Source of the DNA: CPC320 sp002684375
Lineage (GTDB): Bacteria > Pseudomonadota > Alphaproteobacteria > Rhodobacterales > Rhodobacteraceae
Direction: 5' to 3'
Assembly (NCBI GenBank): GCA_965662545.1
Contig: CBFIHZ010000022.1
Span: forward strand, 6,022 to 70,021
DNA length: 64,000 nt
Of the stretch, positions 26,084-34,935 are shown piece after piece (positions within the stretch are counted from its first letter, which is position 1; each line of letters opens with the position of its first letter). The position numbers were made by a program, and so were the translations under genes. Under the pieces are notes generated by a model. The model saw only the letters and a list, made by a program, of their open reading frames with translations. It was not told the DNA's origin and did no database searches.

Positions 26084-26160
26084 TGGTAGGCCCGGCAGGA
26101 CTTGAACCCGCAACCAAAGCGTTATGAGCGCTCTGCTCTAACCAGTTGAGCTACAGGCCC
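26084..26160 (-). tRNA. tRNA with CAU anticodon (Ile2 or elongator Met)
   Basis: Full cloverleaf of 77 nt with encoded CCA. The acceptor stem is GGGCCTG/CGGGCCT (G-U at the first pair), the D-arm GCTC...GAGC, the anticodon stem GAGCG/CGCTT with loop CTCATAA, and the T-arm GCGGG-TTCAAGT-CCTGC. The CAU anticodon fits elongator tRNA-Met or the lysidine-modified tRNA-Ile2. The GGGCCTG start resembles isoleucine tRNAs, so Ile2 is slightly favoured. It is not an initiator, since the three G-C pairs in the anticodon stem are missing. Confidence 0.94.
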
Positions 26161-26266
26161 ATCCGGGTCCCTAGCTAGCAGACCCACTCGGCGCGTCAAG
26201 CCTTTCAGATTGCTTAAATGGCGACAATCGTCTAGGCGAACCAACAAACGATAAAAGGACATGCCC

Positions 26267-27313
26267 ATGACAAATCAGCAGAATGGCTTGACCTACGCGG
26301 ACGCCGGAGTTGATATAGACGCTGGCAACGCGTTGGTAGAACAAATTAAACCCGCAGCTAAGCGCACTGCGCGGCCCGGTGTTATGGCTGGTCTGGGTGG
26401 TTTTGGCGCGCTTTTCGATCTAAAGGCCGCAGGATTTGCCGACCCGGTTCTGGTGGCGGCAACCGACGGTGTTGGAACCAAGTTGCGGATTGCGATCGAT
26501 ACTGGCGTGGTGGACACGATAGGTATTGATCTGGTGGCGATGTGCGTGAATGATCTGGTGTGTCAAGGCGCAGAGCCCCTGTTTTTTCTGGATTATTTTG
26601 CAACGGGCCGGCTTGAAACCGATCACGCCGTGCGGATTATTCAAGGGATTGCCACGGGCTGCGAGCAGTCTGGTTGCGCCTTGATCGGCGGAGAGACTGC
26701 CGAGATGCCAGGGATGTATCAGGCCGGTGACTTTGATTTGGCAGGATTCGCCGTCGGTGCGATGGAGCGCGGCAGCGCCCTCCCGGCCGACGTTGCCGAA
26801 GGCGATGTTCTGCTGGGCTTGGCCAGCGATGGTGTACATTCCAACGGCTATTCGTTGGTGCGCAAATTGGTTGAGGTGTCAGGTCTTAATTGGGCTGATG
26901 ACTGCCCGTTTGCAACGGGGACTTTGGGCGCGGCTCTGTTGGCCCCGACGCGCCTTTATGTCAAACCCGCGTTGTCGGCAATCAATTTGGGCGGGGTGAA
27001 TGCTCTGGCTCATATCACTGGCGGTGGCTTGACGGAAAATATTCCGCGGGTTCTGCCAGATGGTATGGGCGTGCAGATTGATCTCGATAGTTGGGATTTG
27101 CCACCAGTTTTTCAATGGTTGGCAGCGACAGGCGGTATGCAGTCCAGTGAATTGCTTAAAACCTTTAATTGCGGCATTGGCATGGTTTTGGCGGTCTCAG
27201 CGGATCGGGCCGACGCGTTGTCTCGGCAGTTGACCGCAGAAGGCGAGAAAGTGTCCGTACTGGGCTGTGTGACAGCAGGATCAAGCGTGGTCTATAAGGG
27301 CAGCTTGCTATGA
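26267..27313 (+). CDS. purM: Phosphoribosylformylglycinamidine cyclo-ligase (AIR synthetase)
   Basis: PurM makes aminoimidazole ribotide from FGAM with ATP, the fifth step of purine synthesis. Visible are TYADAGVDIDAGNALV at the start, ATDGVGTKLRIA, GIDLVAMCVNDLVCQGAEPLFFLDYFATG, GGETAEMPG and LASDGVHSNGYSLVRK. ATG at 26267 is chosen because AAAAGG then has suitable spacing; an ATG two codons upstream is too close to it. It overlaps purN by 4 nt. Length 348 residues is normal. Confidence 0.96.
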   Translation: MTNQQNGLTYADAGVDIDAGNALVEQIKPAAKRTARPGVMAGLGGFGALFDLKAAGFADPVLVAATDGVGTKLRIAIDTGVVDTIGIDLVAMCVNDLVCQGAEPLFFLDYFATGRLETDHAVRIIQGIATGCEQSGCALIGGETAEMPGMYQAGDFDLAGFAVGAMERGSALPADVAEGDVLLGLASDGVHSNGYSLVRKLVEVSGLNWADDCPFATGTLGAALLAPTRLYVKPALSAINLGGVNALAHITGGGLTENIPRVLPDGMGVQIDLDSWDLPPVFQWLAATGGMQSSELLKTFNCGIGMVLAVSADRADALSRQLTAEGEKVSVLGCVTAGSSVVYKGSLL

Positions 27314-27903
27314 AAAAGCGGATTGCCATCCTAATCTCAGGTGGCGGTTCTAATATGGTGCAATTGCTTGACAGCCTGACAGCTGATCATCCGGGGCGCG
27401 CGGTTTTGGTTGTGTCGAACGTGCCGGGGGCAGGCGGCTTGCAAAAGGCCGAGGCGCGCGGCGTGGCCACTGCAGTGCTGGATCATCGACCATTTGCTGG
27501 TGATCGTGCCGCCTTTGAGGCTGAGCTCTCGAAGATCTTGGCGGCCTATAAACCTGATATGATTTGTCAAGCTGGGTTTATGCGCATTTTAACGGCTGGT
27601 TTTGTCATCCCATGGGTGGGGCGAATACTCAATATTCATCCGTCGCTGTTGCCAAAGTACAAAGGTTTGAACACCCACGCGCGGGCGTTAGAGGCCGGCG
27701 ACCGCTTTGCAGGGTGTTCTGTCCATTACGTTACCCCAGACTTGGACGGTGGGCAGGTACTTGGCCAGGCCGTTGTGCCGATCCTGAAAAATGACGACGC
27801 AAAAAGTTTGGCGGCGCGGGTTTTAATCAAAGAACATTGCTTATACCCATTGGTATTACGGCGCGTTATGACAGGAAATGCCGCGCCAGTTTATCTGACC
27901 TGA
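27310..27903 (+). CDS. purN: Phosphoribosylglycinamide formyltransferase
   Basis: Folate-dependent GAR transformylase, 197 residues, third step of purine synthesis. Catalytic and folate-binding motifs are present: the ISGGGSNM phosphate loop at residues 9-16, AGFMRILTAGFV, the Asn/His pair in ILNIHPSLLPKYKGLNTHARAL, and HYVTPDLDGGQVLGQ with the catalytic Asp. The ATG overlaps the purM stop (ATGA), so the two are translationally coupled. Confidence 0.96.
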   Translation: MKKRIAILISGGGSNMVQLLDSLTADHPGRAVLVVSNVPGAGGLQKAEARGVATAVLDHRPFAGDRAAFEAELSKILAAYKPDMICQAGFMRILTAGFVIPWVGRILNIHPSLLPKYKGLNTHARALEAGDRFAGCSVHYVTPDLDGGQVLGQAVVPILKNDDAKSLAARVLIKEHCLYPLVLRRVMTGNAAPVYLT

Positions 27904-27985
27904 CTTTGGTCGCTTTTCATCCGTCTTTTTTTGCCCTATGAAAGTCAGGGTGAGAATACCAGCCGTAAAAGAAGCCTCCGAGTCA

Positions 27986-29143
27986 ATGAAAACACTCTCA
28001 ACCACATCTGAACTGGCTGCATTCTGTGCCGAGGCTCAAAACCACCCCTATGTTACGATTGATACAGAGTTCCTGCGCGAGCGCACCTATTATTCTAAAT
28101 TGTGCCTGTTGCAATTGGCCATGCCGGGCAAAGATGACGATACGGCTGTGCTGGTTGATCCCCTGTCCGAGGGCTTATCGCTTGCGCCACTTTATGATCT
28201 GTTTCGCGATACTTCGGTGGTTAAAGTGTTTCATGCGGCGCGCCAGGATCTTGAGATTTTCTTTGTCGATGCCGGGGTTTTTCCCGACCCGTTGTTTGAT
28301 ACACAGGTGGCTGCGATGGTTTGCGGGTTCGGCGAACAGGTTGGTTATGAAACACTGGTGCGCAAAATTGCCAAGAAAACGTTGGATAAATCATCTCGCT
28401 TTACCGATTGGTCACGGCGTCCGTTGACTGACGAGCAGAAGATTTATGCTTTAGCTGATGTGACGCACTTGCGCGTTATCTATGAACATCTGGCTGGCAT
28501 TCTGGAAACATCGGGCCGGACGCGCTGGGTACAGGAAGAGCTGCAAATTCTGACTAACCCGGCTACCTATATCACTGAACCTGATGAGGCGTGGATGCGG
28601 GTGAAAACACGCAACACATCCCCAAAATTTCTTGCGATTGTGCGCGAATTGGCCAAGTTTCGCGAGCAGTATGCGCAATCGCGGAATATCCCGAAAACGC
28701 GGGTTTACAAAGATGATGCAATTGTTGAACTTTCATCAACTAAGCCACGAGATTTGAACGATTTAAATAGGTCGCGACTGTTAATGCGTGAGGCGCGCAA
28801 GGGGGATATCGCCCAAGGCATTCTAACCGCTGTTCAACTGGGATTGGATTGCCCGCAGGCGCTTTTGCCGCAGCCTGATCTGGGGCGTGAGAAACTGCAA
28901 GTCAATCCAGCGCTGTCAGATTTGCTGCGTGTCCTACTGAAAAGTAAAGCATCGGATTCAGGGGTTGCTTCAAAGCTGATTGCAAGCAGTGCCGATCTGG
29001 ACGCGATCGCCGCGGGTCTGCGGGATGTTCCCGCCATGAAGGGGTGGCGCCGAGAGGTATTTGGCGAAGACGCGCTGCGACTGTGTGAAGGTCAGATTGG
29101 GCTGGCGGCCGAAGGCACTAATATCCGAATTATCAAACTGTAA
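27986..29143 (+). CDS. rnd: Ribonuclease D
   Basis: 3'-5' exoribonuclease involved in tRNA 3' maturation, 385 residues. DEDD catalytic motifs are visible: TIDTEFLRE (Exo I), HAARQDLEIFF (Exo II) and DWSRRPLTDEQKIYALADVTHL (Exo III). An HRDC domain begins near residue 205 (FLAIVRELAKFREQYAQSRNIPKTRVYKDDAIVEL). The start MKTLSTTSEL fits the family; a 16-codon extension upstream is possible but has no support. It lies 82 bp after purN on the same strand. Confidence 0.94.
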   Translation: MKTLSTTSELAAFCAEAQNHPYVTIDTEFLRERTYYSKLCLLQLAMPGKDDDTAVLVDPLSEGLSLAPLYDLFRDTSVVKVFHAARQDLEIFFVDAGVFPDPLFDTQVAAMVCGFGEQVGYETLVRKIAKKTLDKSSRFTDWSRRPLTDEQKIYALADVTHLRVIYEHLAGILETSGRTRWVQEELQILTNPATYITEPDEAWMRVKTRNTSPKFLAIVRELAKFREQYAQSRNIPKTRVYKDDAIVELSSTKPRDLNDLNRSRLLMREARKGDIAQGILTAVQLGLDCPQALLPQPDLGREKLQVNPALSDLLRVLLKSKASDSGVASKLIASSADLDAIAAGLRDVPAMKGWRREVFGEDALRLCEGQIGLAAEGTNIRIIKL

Positions 29144-29150
29144 GCGGCCA

Positions 29151-29654
29151 TTAACGCCGTTTTGTTAGCGTGTTATTTGCGCCGCGAACTCGGATTGTGC
29201 TGACCGTCTCTAAGTCTTGATCTGTAAGATATGCTGCAACGGTTATGGTTCTTGAAGCGGCGGGCCCACCGGCGGCATCGGTTGGTTGGATGACGTCAAA
29301 TCGAAACTCTAGTACAGAGGTATCTGGGCTGTCCAACGGGATCAATCGACCGTCATAGATACCGGTTTTTTGCGCCATACCGGTCACCTGAATAAGCAGC
29401 CCACCCGGCACCTCATCCATTATCAGGGTCGAGAGTTTATCGATTGGCTGACCCAGATAAACGGCTTCTGTTTTTTTCATCGTAAATAACGTGAGCTTTT
29501 TCTTGGGGATTAATGCGGTTTTAGCGTCGCTTTGGTTGCCTTCCTTTTTTGATCCCCCAAACCAGTTAAATGGGTTCGCTTTCGAATCACGAGTTGATTC
29601 GCAGCCCGTGGTCAGCAGCGAGGCCGTGAGTAGGAGAAAAATAAAAGATTTCAT
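29151..29654 (-). CDS. Putative lipoprotein of unknown function
   Basis: Protein of 167 residues with a lipoprotein signal (MKSFIFLLLTASLLTTGC, lipidation at Cys18). A polar linker NPFNWFGGSKKEGN follows, then a folded domain from about residue 50 (AVYLGQPIDKLSTLIMDEVPGGLLIQVTGMAQKTGIYDGRLIP). I know no named domain for it, but it looks like a conserved small outer-membrane lipoprotein of Rhodobacterales. It ends 8 bp from rnd (convergent) and its start faces sufE. Confidence 0.75.
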   Translation of the reverse strand: MKSFIFLLLTASLLTTGCESTRDSKANPFNWFGGSKKEGNQSDAKTALIPKKKLTLFTMKKTEAVYLGQPIDKLSTLIMDEVPGGLLIQVTGMAQKTGIYDGRLIPLDSPDTSVLEFRFDVIQPTDAAGGPAASRTITVAAYLTDQDLETVSTIRVRGANNTLTKRR

Positions 29655-29779
29655 AAAAGCCTCCGTTTATCCTTACATAACGGCTACCTCATTGCGCAAA
29701 TGTTGGAAACCCTCAAGCTGGTACTGGACGTTTTCAGTCTGAAGACTTAGGTCAGAAGTGACGGAAACGAGGAAAATAC

Positions 29780-30202
29780 ATGGCAAGCGCAGCCTTTGAA
29801 GACATCGTGGCAGACTTTGAATTTCTTGAGGATTGGGAAGAGCGGTATCGCTATGTCATCGAGCAGGGTAAATCTTTGCCGGCCTTTGATGACGCGCTAA
29901 AGGTGCCTGCGACCAAGGTTGAGGGCTGTGCCTCGCAAGTGTGGTTGTTTCCAAAAATCGACGCGGGCAGGTTTTCGTTCGAAGGCGATAGCGATGCGAT
30001 GATCGTCAGCGGTCTGATTGCAGTGTTGCAAGCCTTATACAACGGGCTAACCCTACAAGAGGTGTCACGGGTCGATGCGTTGTCAGAGCTGGCCCGCCTT
30101 GGGCTCAATGAGCATTTGTCGGCGCAGCGCTCTAATGGTGTGCGGGCGATGGTAGAGCGGATACAGAGCGTGGCCAATGCTCAAATAGATAAAGCGGATT
30201 GA
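29780..30202 (+). CDS. sufE: SufE cysteine desulfuration protein
   Basis: Sulfur acceptor that takes persulfide from a SufS-type cysteine desulfurase for Fe-S cluster assembly, 140 residues. The acceptor cysteine is in VEGCASQVWLF (near residue 51). LEDWEERYRYVIEQGKSLPAF is the usual N-terminal helix and ALSELARLGLNEHLSAQRSNGVRAMVERI the C-terminal one. No other suf gene is adjacent. The 3' end overlaps the convergent DUF1638 gene by 22 nt. Confidence 0.94.
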   Translation: MASAAFEDIVADFEFLEDWEERYRYVIEQGKSLPAFDDALKVPATKVEGCASQVWLFPKIDAGRFSFEGDSDAMIVSGLIAVLQALYNGLTLQEVSRVDALSELARLGLNEHLSAQRSNGVRAMVERIQSVANAQIDKAD

Positions 30203-30834
30203 TCGCGCAGGACGGTTTCCAAGTCACCATAACCGGTATAGCGTCGTTCAAATGCAAGGCCTAGCCGGTTGGCGCAGTCTCTGGCTTTCTCAGTCAGGGC
30301 CGGATCGTCGGTTTGCGCCTGATAAACCAATTTTGTGTAATGCTTAAAATAAATGTCGCGCAGATTGGGATGGCGGTCTAAACCCATCGGTTTCCAAAAG
30401 AATGCATCAAATTGTCTGACCAGAAAATCCGTTAGGTAAAAGGCGGTTATTTCATCTGCATGTTCATTGGAAAAGCGTTCGTTGCCTTCGTAAAATGAAT
30501 AACAATGTGGCCCGGCAATCATCTTGACACCCATATCATCGCAGGCGGACTGTAACTGGCCCCCAGTGCCGCAATCGGCGTAAACAACAAAGATGTTTTG
30601 ATAGCTGTCCCGATGCTTTGCCACGCATGCCCGTACGGCATCGGTAATTTTATCGGGCGCGTTATGCAACAGTGCCGGCAGGCAGGTCAGGTCCATATGG
30701 TGCCAACTGTGACCTTTGGTAATGGCAAGGATTTCACGCGCCAGTGCACCACATGCAATTAATAACACCCGGTTTGCATCGGCAACTTCGCCAGGTTCCT
30801 CTTGAGCTGGAATTGGGGTGCGGCGCGGGGACAA
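30181..30834 (-). CDS. DUF1638 protein, probably linked to the split methionine synthase
   Basis: Protein of 217 residues with the DUF1638 pattern (VLLIACGALAREIL, FVVYADCGTGGQL, AGPHCYSFYEGNERF, AFYLTDFLVRQFDAFFWKPMGLDRHP). DUF1638 proteins occur beside corrinoid proteins and cobalamin methyltransferases, and from memory gene-fitness work in a related Roseobacter tied one to split MetH function; this should be verified. The start is a TTG at 30834, supported by a strong AAGGAG site; no ATG in frame fits. It lies about 90 bp downstream of the corrinoid protein gene on the same strand. Confidence 0.82.
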   Translation of the reverse strand: MSPRRTPIPAQEEPGEVADANRVLLIACGALAREILAITKGHSWHHMDLTCLPALLHNAPDKITDAVRACVAKHRDSYQNIFVVYADCGTGGQLQSACDDMGVKMIAGPHCYSFYEGNERFSNEHADEITAFYLTDFLVRQFDAFFWKPMGLDRHPNLRDIYFKHYTKLVYQAQTDDPALTEKARDCANRLGLAFERRYTGYGDLETVLRDQSALSI

Positions 30835-30902
30835 GCAGCGGCTCCTTTTTTGGCCATCTCACCACCTGCGTTAGCGGCTCCAACGTTGGTGCGGCGCACG
30901 GA

Positions 30903-30944
30903 TTTTTAGCTGGCAGCCATCAATTTTTAGCTGGCAGCCATCAA
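30903..30944. repeat. Tandem 21-bp duplication across a stop codon
   Basis: Two identical, adjacent 21-bp copies (30903-30923 and 30924-30944). Read on the minus strand each copy encodes LMAAS followed by TAA, so the end of the corrinoid protein gene, including its stop, has been duplicated immediately downstream of itself. The second set of codons is not translated. Confidence 0.95.
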
Positions 30945-31631
30945 ATTGTGTTTGCGCGCCATATATTCCTTCGCAGTTTCCACCGCTACGGCAGCATCGC
31001 GACAATAGGCATCGGCGCCGATCGCTTTTCCAAACTCTTCATTCAGCGGTGCGCCGCCCACCAGAACGACATAATCATCCCGGATGCCCTTTTCAATCAA
31101 TGTGTCTATCACCACCTTCATATAGGGCATTGTGGTGGTTAATAGTGCTGACATGCCCAGAATGTCGGGCTCTTCGGTCGCGATAGCCTCAAGATAATTT
31201 TCGACCGGATTGTTGATCCCCAAATCAACGACCTCGAATCCGGCCCCTTCCATCATCATTGAGACAAGGTTTTTGCCAATGTCATGAATGTCGCCTTTGA
31301 CGGTCCCGATAACCATTTTCCCCATGCGCGGCGCGCCGGTTTCGGCCAACAGAGGTTTGAGGATGGCCATGCCACCCTTCATCGCGTTTGCGGCCAACAG
31401 AACCTCTGGCACGAACAAAATACCATCGCGAAAGTCTTTGCCGACAATAGTCATGCCGCCAACCAAGGCTTCTGTTAAGACCTGATAGGGCGCCCAGTCC
31501 CGCCCAAGCAAGATATTAACGCCTTCTTCGATCTCTTCCTTGAGACCGTCATACAAGTCGTCAAACATTTGCTGCACCAGTTCTTCGTCATCCAACTCTG
31601 ACAGAATGATTTCGTCGTCTTGTTCCGACAT
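30927..31631 (-). CDS. Cobalamin-binding (corrinoid) protein of a split methionine synthase
   Basis: Protein of 234 residues with a helical cap domain (residues about 15-100) and a B12-binding Rossmann domain containing the base-off signature GDIHDIGKNLV, SALLTTTM and VGGAPLNEEF. It matches the MtbC/MetH corrinoid module. Between a homocysteine methyltransferase gene and a DUF1638 gene it most likely carries the methyl group from methyltetrahydrofolate to homocysteine. The N-terminus is acidic (EQDDEIILSELDDEELV). The stop falls in the 21-bp tandem duplication. Confidence 0.88.
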   Translation of the reverse strand: MSEQDDEIILSELDDEELVQQMFDDLYDGLKEEIEEGVNILLGRDWAPYQVLTEALVGGMTIVGKDFRDGILFVPEVLLAANAMKGGMAILKPLLAETGAPRMGKMVIGTVKGDIHDIGKNLVSMMMEGAGFEVVDLGINNPVENYLEAIATEEPDILGMSALLTTTMPYMKVVIDTLIEKGIRDDYVVLVGGAPLNEEFGKAIGADAYCRDAAVAVETAKEYMARKHNLMAAS

Positions 31632-31876
31632 GGCGCGTTCCTTGGCTGTGTGGCCGCAGAATGCGGCTTATAGTAACTCTCATCTGATCAATTTGCCCAT
31701 TTCAGACTATTCGGATTGCGACATTGACGGTTTCGCTACCGACTTATCGATCTAAAATTGGGTTTTGGGCCTTCTTTTGGTTGGTATTCTCGCGCGATCA
31801 AGTCTTGGCTCGGCTGTGGCTGCTAGTGTTTTGTCTGGGTGTTGATCTGATTTTGAAACGGCAATCGATATACGGC

Positions 31877-32911
31877 TTACTGTTGCGATTGTTTGGCTTT
31901 TGTGGCCCGTCTGGTACGGCGGCGTGGGGGTGTTGCGTCCGTGTCGCCAGTGCCGTCACTGGCTGATGAGAACGGCCCGATTCTGGCGACAATGTCTTCC
32001 AGTTTTGGCGGAACACTTTTTGGTTGTTCATCGAGGGCGGCACGCATCTTGCTCAAATGCTCCGGCATGGTGCCACAACAGCCACCAATAATTGTCGCAC
32101 CACAATCACGCGCCATAACCGCATAATCGGCCATCAGTTCGGGTGTGCCGTCGTAATGGATATGGCCGTCAACATATTTTGGAATGCCGGCGTTGCCCTT
32201 GGCAATAATCGGCAAAGCGCTGCGTTGGCTGGCAAATCCTAAAACAGTGCGTAACAAATCAGAGGCTCCGGTGCCGCAGTTTGCGCCAAATCCAAGCGGT
32301 GGGTTGGGCAGCGCCTCAACCATCCGGACCATCGCCTCAGAGGTCATGCCCATCATAGTGCGGCCGGCGGTGTCGAAACTCATCGTGCCGCACCAGTTGA
32401 TACCGGCCAGGGCAAAACCTTCAGCAGCTGCACGAAATTCTTCCGGCGCGGAAATTGTTTCAAGCCATAAGACGTCGGCGCCACCCTCTTTCAGGCCGTC
32501 AGCCTGTTCGTGGAAAATTTCGACCGCCACACTGTGGGTCAGGGGCCCCAGTGGTGCCATTATGTCTCCGGTTGGGCCGACTGAACCTGCGACAATCACA
32601 GGCCGGCCGGTTTTATCGGCGACCTCACGTCCGAGTGCGGCCGCAATACGTGAAAGGTCGCGCGCCCGGTGCCCGGCGTTATGCAGTTTCAAGCGTGCGC
32701 TGTTACCACCGAAAGAATTTGTCAAAAATAGATCGCTGCCGGCGTCAACCGCGTCCTGATACAATTTAAGAATATCTCTTGGCCGGGTTTCATTCCACAG
32801 TTCGGGGGCATCCCCTGACATCAACCCCATATTAAACAGGTTGGTCCCGGTGGCCCCATCGGCCAGCAAATAGCCTTTTTGGTTCAGCAAGCGTGATAAC
32901 GCATTGGTCAT
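31877..32911 (-). CDS. bmt: Homocysteine S-methyltransferase, split MetH or betaine type
   Basis: Zinc-dependent homocysteine methyltransferase barrel, 344 residues. Visible are LLADGATGTNLFNMGL near the start, LTNSFGGNSARL, GSVGPTGDIMAPLG, and the zinc ligands Cys in GANCGTGASD and GGCCGTMPEHL. A basic 30-residue tail (PPRRRTRRATKAKQSQQ) is dispensable-looking. Together with the corrinoid protein and DUF1638 gene downstream it suggests cobalamin-dependent methionine synthesis in separate polypeptides; the methyltetrahydrofolate-binding and reactivation subunits are not in this window. Betaine-homocysteine methyltransferase is the usual database label. Confidence 0.85.
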   Translation of the reverse strand: MTNALSRLLNQKGYLLADGATGTNLFNMGLMSGDAPELWNETRPRDILKLYQDAVDAGSDLFLTNSFGGNSARLKLHNAGHRARDLSRIAAALGREVADKTGRPVIVAGSVGPTGDIMAPLGPLTHSVAVEIFHEQADGLKEGGADVLWLETISAPEEFRAAAEGFALAGINWCGTMSFDTAGRTMMGMTSEAMVRMVEALPNPPLGFGANCGTGASDLLRTVLGFASQRSALPIIAKGNAGIPKYVDGHIHYDGTPELMADYAVMARDCGATIIGGCCGTMPEHLSKMRAALDEQPKSVPPKLEDIVARIGPFSSASDGTGDTDATPPRRRTRRATKAKQSQQ

Positions 32912-33193
32912 TAGTCCCGGTCCTATTTAGCCTCAAACCCGTTGTCACGCATTGTCACGTAAGTAGACATGAAACAAATGCATATTTCTCAACAAGATTA
33001 TGAATTCTTGTCCAAATGCTGGGTGTCTTACACCGCCAATGGGCACTGAATGTGTGGGGTTGGTGCTTATGGTCCCCCTGTCTGCACGTGCGCAAACTGT
33101 CAAACTACATGGCGGCGCTTGCAGCAACTCAACCCATATACTATGTGGAGCCCACCGGCTGAGACTCGGCTCCCGAATATAGAAAGAAATAAA

Positions 33194-33955
33194 ATGGCGC
33201 GGCGCATCAAAATCTATGAAGGCAAAGCTAAAATTCTTTATGAAGGGCCAGAACCTGGGACTATCGTCCAGTATTTTAAGGATGATGCCACCGCGTTTAA
33301 TGCCGAGAAAATGGAAGTCATTGACGGTAAGGGGGTTCTGAACAACCGTTTGTCGGAATTCTTCATGACCGGCCTGAATAATATCGGTGTTCCGACGCAT
33401 TTTCTCAAACGCCTGAATATGCGCGAACAATTGGTTCGGGCCTGCGAAATCATTCCGCTAGAAATTATCGTACGCAACTATGCCGCTGGAACCATTTGCA
33501 CCCGGTTGGGGCTGGAAGAGGGGGCCGCCTTACCACGCCCAATTGTCGAGTATTGTTATAAGGATGACGCGCTAGGCGACCCATTGGTGTCCGAAGAGCA
33601 TATTGCCGCCTTTGGCTGGGCCAGCCAACAAGATATGGACGACGTGCTAAGTCTTGCGCTGCGGGTCAACGATTTCATGTCCGGTGTGATGATGGCGGTT
33701 GGAATCCGGTTGGTTGATTTTAAAATCGAAATTGGCCGGGTTTATGATGGCGATTTCCAACGGCTTGTCGTGGCCGATGAAATCAGCCCCGATAGCTGTC
33801 GGTTATGGGATATCGAAACCGGCCGAAAATTGGACAAAGATGTGTTTCGGCGCGATCTGGGCAATTTGACCGACGCCTATACCGAAGTCGCGCGGCGGCT
33901 TGGCGTTATGCCGAAAAACGCCGCCCCCATGGGCAAGCCGACGCTGATCAACTAA
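33194..33955 (+). CDS. purC: Phosphoribosylaminoimidazole-succinocarboxamide synthase
   Basis: SAICAR synthetase, 253 residues, eighth purine step. RIKIYEGKAKILYEGPEPGTIVQYFKDDATAFN opens the ATP-binding domain, with IIPLEIIVRNYAAGT and ADEISPDSCRLWDIETG later. An in-frame extension of 48 codons upstream has no family match and is rejected. Starts the purC-purS-purQ group. The leader upstream contains a small hairpin GGAGCC...GGCTCC (33147-33173) of unknown meaning. Confidence 0.96.
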   Translation: MARRIKIYEGKAKILYEGPEPGTIVQYFKDDATAFNAEKMEVIDGKGVLNNRLSEFFMTGLNNIGVPTHFLKRLNMREQLVRACEIIPLEIIVRNYAAGTICTRLGLEEGAALPRPIVEYCYKDDALGDPLVSEEHIAAFGWASQQDMDDVLSLALRVNDFMSGVMMAVGIRLVDFKIEIGRVYDGDFQRLVVADEISPDSCRLWDIETGRKLDKDVFRRDLGNLTDAYTEVARRLGVMPKNAAPMGKPTLIN

Positions 33956-33992
33956 CGCACCCCGAGTGCCCCTATGACCGTAAGGAGACGAC

Positions 33993-34232
33993 ATGAAAGC
34001 GCGCGTACATATTATGCTGAAAAACGGGGTTCTCGACCCTCAGGGCGAAGCGGTGCGCCATGCGCTTGCGACCTTGGGTTTTGAAGGCGTCGAGGGTGTG
34101 CGTCAAGGCAAGGTGATTGAGTTGGACTTGATCGAAACGGAGCGCGCGGCGGCCGAAAAACGGGTTGGTGAGATGTGTGACAAGCTGCTCGCCAACACGG
34201 TGATCGAAACTTACCACGTGGAGTTTATCTAA
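33993..34232 (+). CDS. purS: Phosphoribosylformylglycinamidine synthase subunit PurS
   Basis: Small 79-residue subunit that bridges PurL and PurQ in the three-part FGAM synthase. Typical sequence: KARVHIMLKNGVLDPQGEAVRHALATLGFEGV, ending in VIETYHVEFI. A TAAGGAG ribosome site precedes the ATG. The stop overlaps the purQ start (TAATG). Confidence 0.95.
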   Translation: MKARVHIMLKNGVLDPQGEAVRHALATLGFEGVEGVRQGKVIELDLIETERAAAEKRVGEMCDKLLANTVIETYHVEFI

Positions 34233-34900
34233 TGCGCGCCGCGGTGATTGTGTTTCCAGGATCAAACTGTGACCGCGATCTTGCTGTGGCGTTCGAAGCC
34301 ACGGGTGCTGAGGTGACAATGGTCTGGCACAAGGATACGACGCTGCCGGATGGAATTGATATTGTTGGGTTACCGGGTGGATTTTCTTTTGGGGATTATC
34401 TGCGCTGTGGGGCGATTGCAGCAAATTCTCCGATTTGTCGCTCGGTCATCACCCACGCCGAGCGGGGCGGATATGTGTTGGGCATTTGCAATGGGTTTCA
34501 GATTTTGACAGAGACCGGATTGTTGCCGGGCGCATTGCTTCGAAATGTGGACCTGAAATTTATCAGTAAAACGATCGACCTGAAACTTGGCACCACCGAT
34601 AGTGTCTTCACATCGGAGTATAGCGCCGCGCAGCGTGTGCAGATTCCGATTGCCCATCACGACGGAAATTACACCGCAGACGCAGAGGTGATGGCGCGAT
34701 TGGAGGGCGATGACCGGATTGCATTTACCTACGTGGATAACCCGAACGGGTCAGATGGGTCTGTGGCAGGAATTTTGTCTGAAAACCGGCGTATTCTGGG
34801 GATGATGCCGCACCCTGAGCGCGCTGTCGATAGGCAACATCACAGTGCCGATGGGCAGCGGCTTTTCGCCAGTTTGATGGCGCAAATGGCCGCCGCATGA
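34232..34900 (+). CDS. purQ: Phosphoribosylformylglycinamidine synthase glutaminase subunit
   Basis: Class I glutamine amidotransferase, 222 residues, supplying ammonia to PurL. The nucleophile Cys is in VLGICNGFQIL (near 86), and the catalytic His/Glu in MMPHPERAVD near the end. FPGSNCDRDLA and PGGFSFGDYLRCGAIA are family signatures. Translationally coupled to purS. purL itself is not in the window. Confidence 0.96.
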   Translation: MRAAVIVFPGSNCDRDLAVAFEATGAEVTMVWHKDTTLPDGIDIVGLPGGFSFGDYLRCGAIAANSPICRSVITHAERGGYVLGICNGFQILTETGLLPGALLRNVDLKFISKTIDLKLGTTDSVFTSEYSAAQRVQIPIAHHDGNYTADAEVMARLEGDDRIAFTYVDNPNGSDGSVAGILSENRRILGMMPHPERAVDRQHHSADGQRLFASLMAQMAAA

Positions 34901-34935
34901 CTTGAGAATTATGCGCAACGGTCCTACTGTAACGT

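Noticed and set aside
25449..26160. Integration site at the tRNA gene
   Set aside because: No duplicate of the tRNA 3' end and no recombinase gene or remnant could be seen in the window.
33147..33173. Possible riboswitch in the purC leader
   Set aside because: Only a 6-bp hairpin is visible, and no known purine, PRPP or similar aptamer pattern is recognisable.
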